This document shows positions 57,622 to 64,000 of a stretch of 64,000 nucleotides of DNA, piece after piece. This stretch comes from Lepraria neglecta (Eukaryota; Ascomycota; Lecanoromycetes; Lecanorales; Stereocaulaceae), in assembly GCA_033220425.1 (NCBI GenBank), contig CM065646.1:565501-629500 (forward strand). Reading direction: 5' to 3'. The notes below the pieces were generated by a model. It saw only the letters and a program-made list of their open reading frames with translations, made no database searches and was not told where the DNA came from. Position 1 is the stretch's first letter; each line of letters opens with the position of its first letter. Position numbers and translations under genes: made by a program.

Positions 57622-59106
57622 GTAGGCTGGAAACGCTCTTTAAGAGATCTTGTTGATGAGCATCGAACTACTCAAGGCAGTCCAGACGTATTTGGGCGCA
57701 GGAGAAAAGCTCAAGTGCTCTCAAAAATCAGGAGCGTGTCTAAGGTACGTTCCGAAAAAGGAACGGGATGGGAGTAACTGCCCCGCCGTGACTGATTCAT
57801 GAAATTCAATTAATTAATCGAACATGAGTAATACTCATAATTACAGTCAATTAATTAATGATTAACATGAAGGTTAATTGATTGATCCCAACCGGGTCCC
57901 AACAATGCATACACGGGCCTTCTATCTCAGGTTTCAGCTCGGCACTAGATAAAACATTAGGTTTCGGCCGATCATCTGCATCGCAGCGGCTACCTTGCCT
58001 TATTACCTCCAAGGAAATCACAGCACGTATGTAAGCCGCGTTCCTTTTCCGGAAAGCATGCAGAGGATCATATTGCTTTGACCAGGAGTCGAATCCCTTC
58101 AAAGTCAGTGTTTGCCTGAGTGTTTCAGGGGAGTGTAATGGTATGATGAATTCAGCAGGCAGCAGCGACACAGTGCGGCTATTAGTGGCCCGGCTTATGC
58201 GCGGCCGGGAAGCATCGGAGAATGGCTTTGTAGGGTAGGGATAACATTGGATACCGAGACGCGCAACGAGAAGCTGGATACGGAGGGTAATCTTTAGCTG
58301 GTGGGCAACTACGGCGTAGCCGATTAGTTGGTAAAACTTCCGACGCTATAAACGATAATTCGGCGAGGAGCGTTTGCATAACGCCCCCAGAGACCCTTAC
58401 GTATTAATCCCTCATTAATAGCGGTGTCGGTATAGCTTTACTCGGAGATTTGACCAACCAGCGGGGCGTGCAGGAAAAGTGGGTCAGTCTCTAGCCAAGG
58501 AAAATTTGAAAGTTCAAGCAGGCCCCATTCATGTCAGAGTGAAACATGATGACAGGGTAGAGAACGGTAGACGGACCATTGCCGCACCACTCATTCAACT
58601 ACCCTCATATTATCAAGGGTGCAGCCTGGTCGGATGGCTCGTAAGGAAGGCGATTCCGCTGCGCTATACCCAAAAGGTTAAGGTTGCCTTGAATTACCTG
58701 CAGACCTCTACTATCAAAGCCTAGCCTTGAGGCTCTAATTGGGCCTCCGCTGTATCACGGGTGACTGCAATCTAGATACATCAACATTCACGTGGATTGT
58801 CCTAATGATACATCGCCCCACTCGGTGCCAGGGTTGATTGGCGTGATCGGTACACCGGCTAATTGCACGACTCCATCGCCAAGGATTCGAAGGATTATGC
58901 GGGTAACAGCACCTGCCTTTCCAAGTGCTTTCGGCTCGAACCCAGCACACCGCTCTATTTTCCTCAGCCTTGCTGCTCTTCTAAAGCATGCAGGCTTGTG
59001 TCGATCTCCTTGCTGATCATCTCGGTCTCGAGCCCTTAGGTGTGGATAGTAGAATTCTTCCACAGGATCTGCGCCTGTTGTCGGACAGCGTCAGGGATAT
59101 CACTGC
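57622..59106. other. Intergenic between aminotransferase and amidinotransferase
   Basis: No supported gene. An AT-rich palindromic element lies near its left end (next entry). The part at 58,190-58,470 is GC-richer and structureless to my reading. Confidence 0.5.
57806..57859. promoter_or_regulatory. AT-rich direct repeats flanking a palindrome
   Basis: TCAATTAATTAAT occurs at 57806-57818 and again at 57847-57859. Between them is a perfect palindrome, ATGAGTA-A-TACTCAT (57824-57838). It lies about 185 bp upstream of the aminotransferase start. Such a symmetric site could bind a dimeric regulator; function not shown. Confidence 0.4.
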
Positions 59107-60378
59107 ATGAAAGTCAGCCTTAAGATGTCTTTGACAGATATACCGCCTGCTTGCTTGCCTAATTATTTCAGACCTCGTCTTCAATTATTGATTGCATCCA
59201 ACGCTGTTTGCGGTAGAAATCATGGAAGGTTGACAATTCCTACCTCAATAATTGCACCTTGCTTCAAGCTTTACACGCATCCATATCACACCATTACGAG
59301 GTTTAGGAAATCAACACGAGCTTCTTCATCGCCCGCTAGATTCACCAAAATGCCTTCTGTGTCGGCAGACGATGAGTGGTCACCACTGCGATCTGTAATC
59401 GTGGGCCGCGCGGCACAATCCAACTTCCCTAGCGAGCCTCCCGTGATGATAGCAAACACTATGCCTAGCCAATATTTAGAAGAGTTTCGACCCAATCATC
59501 CCTTCCCAGAATACATTTCGGAAACCGCGGATGCTGAACTAAACCAGCTTGCCAGTATCCTTGAGCGTGAAGGAATCAAAGTGTACAGACCCAAGAATGT
59601 GGATTGGTGCAAGATTGGTGGCTATACGGGCTCCATGCCGCGCGATGGGTTATTGACGGTTGGTAATCATATAATTGAATCCGCTTATGCCTGGGGCTGC
59701 CGCCGGCAGGAGATAGCCTTGGCCTTTGAGGATATACTGCGTGAGCTGGCTCAAGATTCCTCCGTGCGGGTCATTCGAGCGCCTACACCACCATTCCCAG
59801 ACACAATCTACGATGGGCCCGCAGGCGGTGGAGTCGACGGTCATCCGTGGGTGATCAACAACAGCCGGATTGCCTTCGATGCGGCTGATTTCATGCGTTT
59901 CGGCAAGACCTTACTAGGCCAGTTCAGCCATGTCACCAACTCCAAAGGCGTCGAGTATCTCCGCTCCCAAATTCCTCAAGGCTACAGCATTGAGATGCTC
60001 GATGTCACGAACCCTCATGCGATGCATATTGACACTGTCATATGCCCCTTGCGTCAAGATCTGCTCATTTACTGCCCAAGCAGAGTGAGTGAAGAAGCTC
60101 TCAGGAAACACGAATTTTTGAGGGATTGGGACTTACGCCCCGTGCCCTTCACGCCGAAGCCACGCGTTGAGCCTCCGTCGCTCACATGCTCGGATTGGCT
60201 AGTCATGAACGTCCTCGTTCTGGATGGCAAGAAGGTGATCGTTGATGGCACGGATACAGAATTTGCAGAATGGATGCGAGAGCTTGGAATGGAGCCGGTT
60301 TTCTGTCCTCTGAGACACGTCAATAGCATTGGTGGAGCTTCTCATTGCGCGACGGTAGACTTGGTTCGCCTAGGCTAG
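59107..60378 (+). CDS. Glycine/inosamine-type amidinotransferase
   Basis: Single exon. Two starts are possible: 59107 (423 residues) or 59350 (MPSVSADDEWSPLRSVIVG, 342 residues), where the family begins and the context CACCAAAATGCC is good. The extra 81 residues are Arg/Ser-rich and could be a mitochondrial presequence, as in animal GATM. The family moves the amidino group of arginine to an amine. Visible: IVGRAAQSNFP, GGVDGHPWVINN, FDAADFMRFGKTL (Asp), PHAMHIDTVICPL (His) and GGASHCATVDLVR (nucleophilic Cys). All three catalytic positions are present. The acceptor amine is unknown; beta-lysine or a derivative is a reasonable guess from context. Confidence 0.88.
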   Translation: MKVSLKMSLTDIPPACLPNYFRPRLQLLIASNAVCGRNHGRLTIPTSIIAPCFKLYTHPYHTITRFRKSTRASSSPARFTKMPSVSADDEWSPLRSVIVGRAAQSNFPSEPPVMIANTMPSQYLEEFRPNHPFPEYISETADAELNQLASILEREGIKVYRPKNVDWCKIGGYTGSMPRDGLLTVGNHIIESAYAWGCRRQEIALAFEDILRELAQDSSVRVIRAPTPPFPDTIYDGPAGGGVDGHPWVINNSRIAFDAADFMRFGKTLLGQFSHVTNSKGVEYLRSQIPQGYSIEMLDVTNPHAMHIDTVICPLRQDLLIYCPSRVSEEALRKHEFLRDWDLRPVPFTPKPRVEPPSLTCSDWLVMNVLVLDGKKVIVDGTDTEFAEWMRELGMEPVFCPLRHVNSIGGASHCATVDLVRLG

Positions 60379-61074
60379 CAAGGAACTGTGCGTTCAGGAT
60401 TTTAAAGTATCGAGTACCTACTACGCAGTGGTTGCCATAAAGCAAAGCTTGATGGCGTCTATCGTGCTCGATCCACGTAGTCTCTCACGACCTATATATA
60501 GGTGATGCCTTTGCTGCACTCCTTGAAAAAACCCAACATCACTAGCTACCTGGAGGGCTACCTTCCAATGTAAGATAGTACCGGATAATTCCACTGCTGG
60601 AAGCTAGGCGAGGTAATAGGATCAGCATCGGTGTGAGTAGATGCCTACAAGAGCTTAAAATGGCCCGCGAAATCTTGATAGGTACATGTCCCCGCCGAAG
60701 GCTAGGTTTTTTCTCCCTATCACTTTTGAGTAACAAAATTTAGTCATGGCTAAGCTCTAACCCTAAGAAGTTGTAGCACCGGGTATTTATTGCTTCACAA
60801 GTGTATCAGGCGCGAGAAAGATACAAACCTCTTGGAGAATTTCAGACAATTACTCTGTTCCCGAAGCTGTTTATCGGACGTTGTGCTTATCTTAGTAGTG
60901 TCGCAGACTTCAATTTGACGCAGATCTTCGACGAGCTGCAGGTGTTTGATCCCAGCCGCCCTAGCTTTTAACAAGATACTCAACTCTAGCAGTGCTCTTT
61001 GGTCGCTGCATAACTCTCCTCGGACACAAGCGAGGGCACAACACTTAACTCAGCACTTAATAAAAAGAGAGAAC
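60379..61074. other. Upstream region of the P450 gene
   Basis: No supported gene. The P450 frame is open to 60946 but the ATG at 61075 opens the usual membrane anchor. Confidence 0.5.
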
Positions 61075-62851
61075 ATGGTTTCCATGGCTTCACATCTAAC
61101 CACGATCGTGCAATCAGACCTGGCCACCAGCATTTCGGATGCCTTTTCTTACCTTGTCGGGGCCAAAGGCTTGAGTTCTGGATTCGATCCTGTGGGCCTG
61201 ACTGTGTGCTTAGTAATCCCGCTCATAGCTTTTCTATACCATTTCATCATTGCTCCTATAGCAAGTGGACCTTTAAGCCATGTTCCGGGTCCCGCCCTGT
61301 GCAAGCTGTCACGGTACTACCTCTCATATTTCAACATCTCGTTGCAGAGAACCAATAAGATCTACGAGTGGCACGCCAGGTACGGAGCTGTTGTTTGCGT
61401 CGGACCCCGAGAAGTTTCGTTGGCCACTCCTTCTCTGATGAGGGAGATATACGGCAACTCAGGCAGATATGCGAAGAGCAAATTCTTTGACCATTTCGTC
61501 GCATACGGAGAGCGAGCGCTGTTCGCTATTCGGCCATACGCAGCTCATCGACAAAGACGGAAATTGATCGCTTCTTTCTACCACGATGTCAACGAACCAT
61601 CGGTCGAAGCGTTCATTAATGAGAGAGTCAACGCGGTCATCAGTCAGATAGATCGTAAACAGGATAAGATCTCCCTAGACGTGTATCCACTCGCCAGTCA
61701 TTTTGCATTCGACAACATCTCCCGACTACTTTATGGAAAGAGTCATTGCTCTCACGTTATTGAGATCGATGGTAAGGAGCGTCGCATTCTTGCTGGCTTA
61801 ATGAAGGCACAGCTCTGGGGTCCTTTTCAAATTGATTTTCCCGGGCTCTATGACCTCGTCAGAAGAGTGCTCTCTCTTCTGAATTATCTTCCCGCCTCAT
61901 TGCACGCCGACGATGACCTCATCCGTTGGAATTATGACAGAGTCACTGAGATCATTGCTGGCCGCAGAGGAGCCGAGGACGAGGAGGATACTCTGCTCCA
62001 CCGCTTATTGAGCGCAAAAAATCCAGACGGAACCCTACTCAGTCTGAATTATATTGCATCGGAGCTCTATGATAACTTAAATGCTGCGCAAGTGACTGTT
62101 GCAGTCACCCTTACGTACATCATTTATCATCTCAGTGAAAACCCTATATGGCAGATTAAGATCCGCGACGAGATACTTGGCCTGCAGAGCGAAGTCAACG
62201 GGTTTCCTTCTTTCGCTAGCATCAATACTGCGCCCATCCTCGATGCTTTCATCCGCGAAGTCTACCGCGTCAACCCTGGAACAGGCGGACACGCTGAGAG
62301 GGCCGTACCCGATGGCGGAAAGATGTACGACGGTATATACATACCTGAAGGAGTAAGACTGTCCCCTGCAAGCCTTCTTCAATCCCAACTTTCAGCCGGC
62401 AAACAGATTCGACTGACAACGCCGCTAGGTCCGCGTGACAGCCTCAACCATTGCTCTACACCAGGACGTCACCGTATTCCCCTCTCCCGGCGCGTTCGAC
62501 CCTGACCGCTGGCTCGAGAAACCCCCCGAACAAGCGCGCACGCTCGACAGAAGCCTGATCCCATTCGGCTACGGAGCGCGAATTTGTGCCGGTAAATTAT
62601 TTGCGACAATGGAGATTAAGCTGCTCATCGCGCGTTTGTATGTAAGGTACAGGACGCGGGTTGACCCTTTCTCTAAGACGACGCGGCAATCAATGGTCCA
62701 GTGCGCTACCCACGATTCCGTCCCGAGAGGTCTAAGATGCGACGTGTCTTTCCAACCGCTCAAGCAGGGCAATAAAGGAGTCGAACACACGTGCAGATCG
62801 GAACAAAGCCCAAGGACTAACGAGAAGTGGAGTTTTCCCCAGACCAAGTAG
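61075..62851 (+). CDS. Cytochrome P450 monooxygenase
   Basis: Exons 61075-62352 and 62429-62851; 566 residues. An N-terminal membrane anchor (LTVCLVIPLIAFLYHFIIAP) and hinge HVPGPALCKLSRYY place it in the ER membrane. The ExxR motif is FIREVYR. The heme loop FGYGARICAGK carries the Cys ligand. The I-helix region (DNLNAAQVTVAVTLTY) lacks the usual AGxDT triad, so oxygen activation may be unusual. The last about 40 residues (after DVSFQPL) exceed the family norm and overlap the first recognisable reductase codons in another frame, so the original stop may have been lost. Subfamily not assigned; substrate unknown. Confidence 0.87.
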
Positions 62852-64000
62852 CGATCTTTATGATGGCAACATTCGGCGAAGGCAAACCCACAGACAATGC
62901 CCAGGATGTCTACAACTTCATTACAACTGAAGCATTCAGCCAAGGCGGAACAACGAGCGATAATCCCCTTTGCAATATGAGCTATGTGATGTTCGGCCTG
63001 GGAAACAGCACCTATGAGCATTTCAGCGCCGTTCCCACAAGATTGACGGTCTTTTGGAAAAACTTGGTGCGCAGCGGCTTTCCTAGACTGGTCAGGGAGA
63101 CGATGGAGAGAGAACGACAGAGGAGGACTTTCTGGCTTGGAGAGAGCCTATGTGGACTGCACTGATGAAGACTATCAATCTTACGGAACGCAAATCGGTT
63201 TACGAGCCTGTCTGCAATGTTACGGAAAAGCACAATTTGAGCGCGCAGTCACCTTCGATTTAACTTGGCGAGCCAAACTCGTTACGGCTCAAAGGCGAGA
63301 TGAAAGCACCATTCAGCTCGCACAACCCTTCTTTTGCACCAATCATCGACTCCCAAGAGATTTTCAATGTGCCGGATCGGAATTGCATGCATGTCGAAAT
63401 CAGTCTTCGGTCTCCTCTCGAAGCCTGACACCGTCATCGATTCAAAAGGCGTCGAGCGAACGGCTAAGGTCTCATTTCCAGTTCCCACTATATATGATAC
63501 TGTTGTAAGATACCGCCTCGAGATCTGCGTGCCAGTATCCCGACAATTCGTACACACCCTCGCTAGTTTTGCTCCCAGCGAAGCCGCCAAATCAGAGATG
63601 ATCAAATTGGGCGCAGACAAAGAGTATTTCCATTACAAAGTTACAGGCCGCCATCTCAACCTCGTTCAAACTCTCGAAGCTGTCGGAGGATGCAGCAGCA
63701 TTTGGTCCACCGTCCCATTCACAATCCTCATCGAAGGTCTCCTAGCCCTCTAACCACTCCGCTACTCTATGTCCTTATCCTTACTAGTACACAAAGATAG
63801 CCTGACGATAACAACGAAAGCCGAATCAATCCAAATCGGCGAGCCAGGTCTCGCATTTAAAGGAGTTACAACCAACTACCTCTTAGCTTTACAACAAGAG
63901 CACAACCGCACAAAAACGCCAGATCCATGTTCTCTAACCTACCAAACTCACGGACCGAGAGACAGCTACGATGGCGTCCGCATCCCGATGTACATCGGAC
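62827..64000 (+). pseudogene. NADPH-cytochrome P450 reductase, decayed and cut by window edge
   Basis: Reductase pieces in family order and in changing frames: VAIFMMATFGEGKPTDNAQ and MSYVMFGLGNSTYEHFSAV (FMN domain), a shift to IDGLLEKLGAQRLS and TTEEDFLAWREPMW with a TAG at 63084, KSVYEPVCNV, then TAA at 63261 inside the SPEVYLGEPN-like block. EIFNVPDRNCMHVEISL follows, another shift to ERTAKVSFPVPTIYDTVVRY, then TAA at 63751 (Gln expected), and GVTTNYLLALQQEHN near the edge. The membrane anchor and FMN phosphate loop are missing at the left. It starts within 25 bp of the P450 end. It cannot supply a working reductase; the cell's main CPR would have to serve. Confidence 0.8.

Noticed and set aside
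62429-64000. Natural P450-reductase fusion of the CYP505 kind
   Set aside because: There is a stop between the parts, the FMN loop is missing, the frames differ and the P450 is membrane-anchored.

Overview
The window reads as nuclear DNA of a filamentous ascomycete (Pezizomycotina). Genes carry 1 to 9 short introns, mostly 47-97 nt, with GT..AG ends and CTRAY-like branch sites. Families typical of the group are present: Zn2Cys6 and Fungal_trans regulators, RTA1, a PTH11-like rhodopsin-domain receptor, MFS and APC transporters, a GPI-anchored repeat protein and an NRPS-like reductase. I saw no tRNA or rRNA gene, CRISPR array or intact transposon. Exon models were joined by eye so that reading frame and family motifs agree; joins marked uncertain may be wrong.

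Layout. 0.5-6.8 kb: a small secreted Gly/Pro-rich protein, a weak small gene, and a broken secreted protein gene. 7.2-17 kb is conserved housekeeping sequence: lariat debranching enzyme (DBR1), a queuosine-salvage protein, the SUMO-activating E1 subunit UBA2, a Baeyer-Villiger/FMO-type monooxygenase and an arsenite methyltransferase. 19-22.4 kb: a large secreted GPI-anchored protein with beta-rich repeats. 22.6-31.3 kb: a cluster of about six relatives of dual-specificity phosphatases (DSP) on both strands. All copies with a readable signature loop lack the catalytic Cys and Arg; one copy is intact and the others are broken. A Fungal_trans-type regulator lies among them. 32-41 kb: a coiled-coil protein, an unknown three-exon gene, an RTA1 pseudogene, a Zn2Cys6 regulator and a fungal N-terminal-domain protein. 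41-45.4 kb holds three more dead genes: an SDR, an NRPS-like adenylating reductase and the C-terminal half of a sugar transporter.

45.8-64 kb looks like a metabolic gene cluster with no polyketide or peptide synthase core: a KamA-type lysine 2,3-aminomutase, a DHA1 MFS transporter, an APC amino-acid permease, a PTH11-like receptor, a class III aminotransferase, a glycine-amidinotransferase-like enzyme and a P450. It ends in a decayed P450-reductase copy that runs off the window. The chemistry suggests a guanidinylated beta-amino-acid product made from lysine and arginine, but this is inference.

Six pseudogenes outside the DSP cluster, and two or more inside it, carry stops where the family alignment expects a sense codon. 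Many fit CAA/CAG to TAA/TAG, the change favoured by repeat-induced point mutation, so loss of genes in place is a theme of the window.
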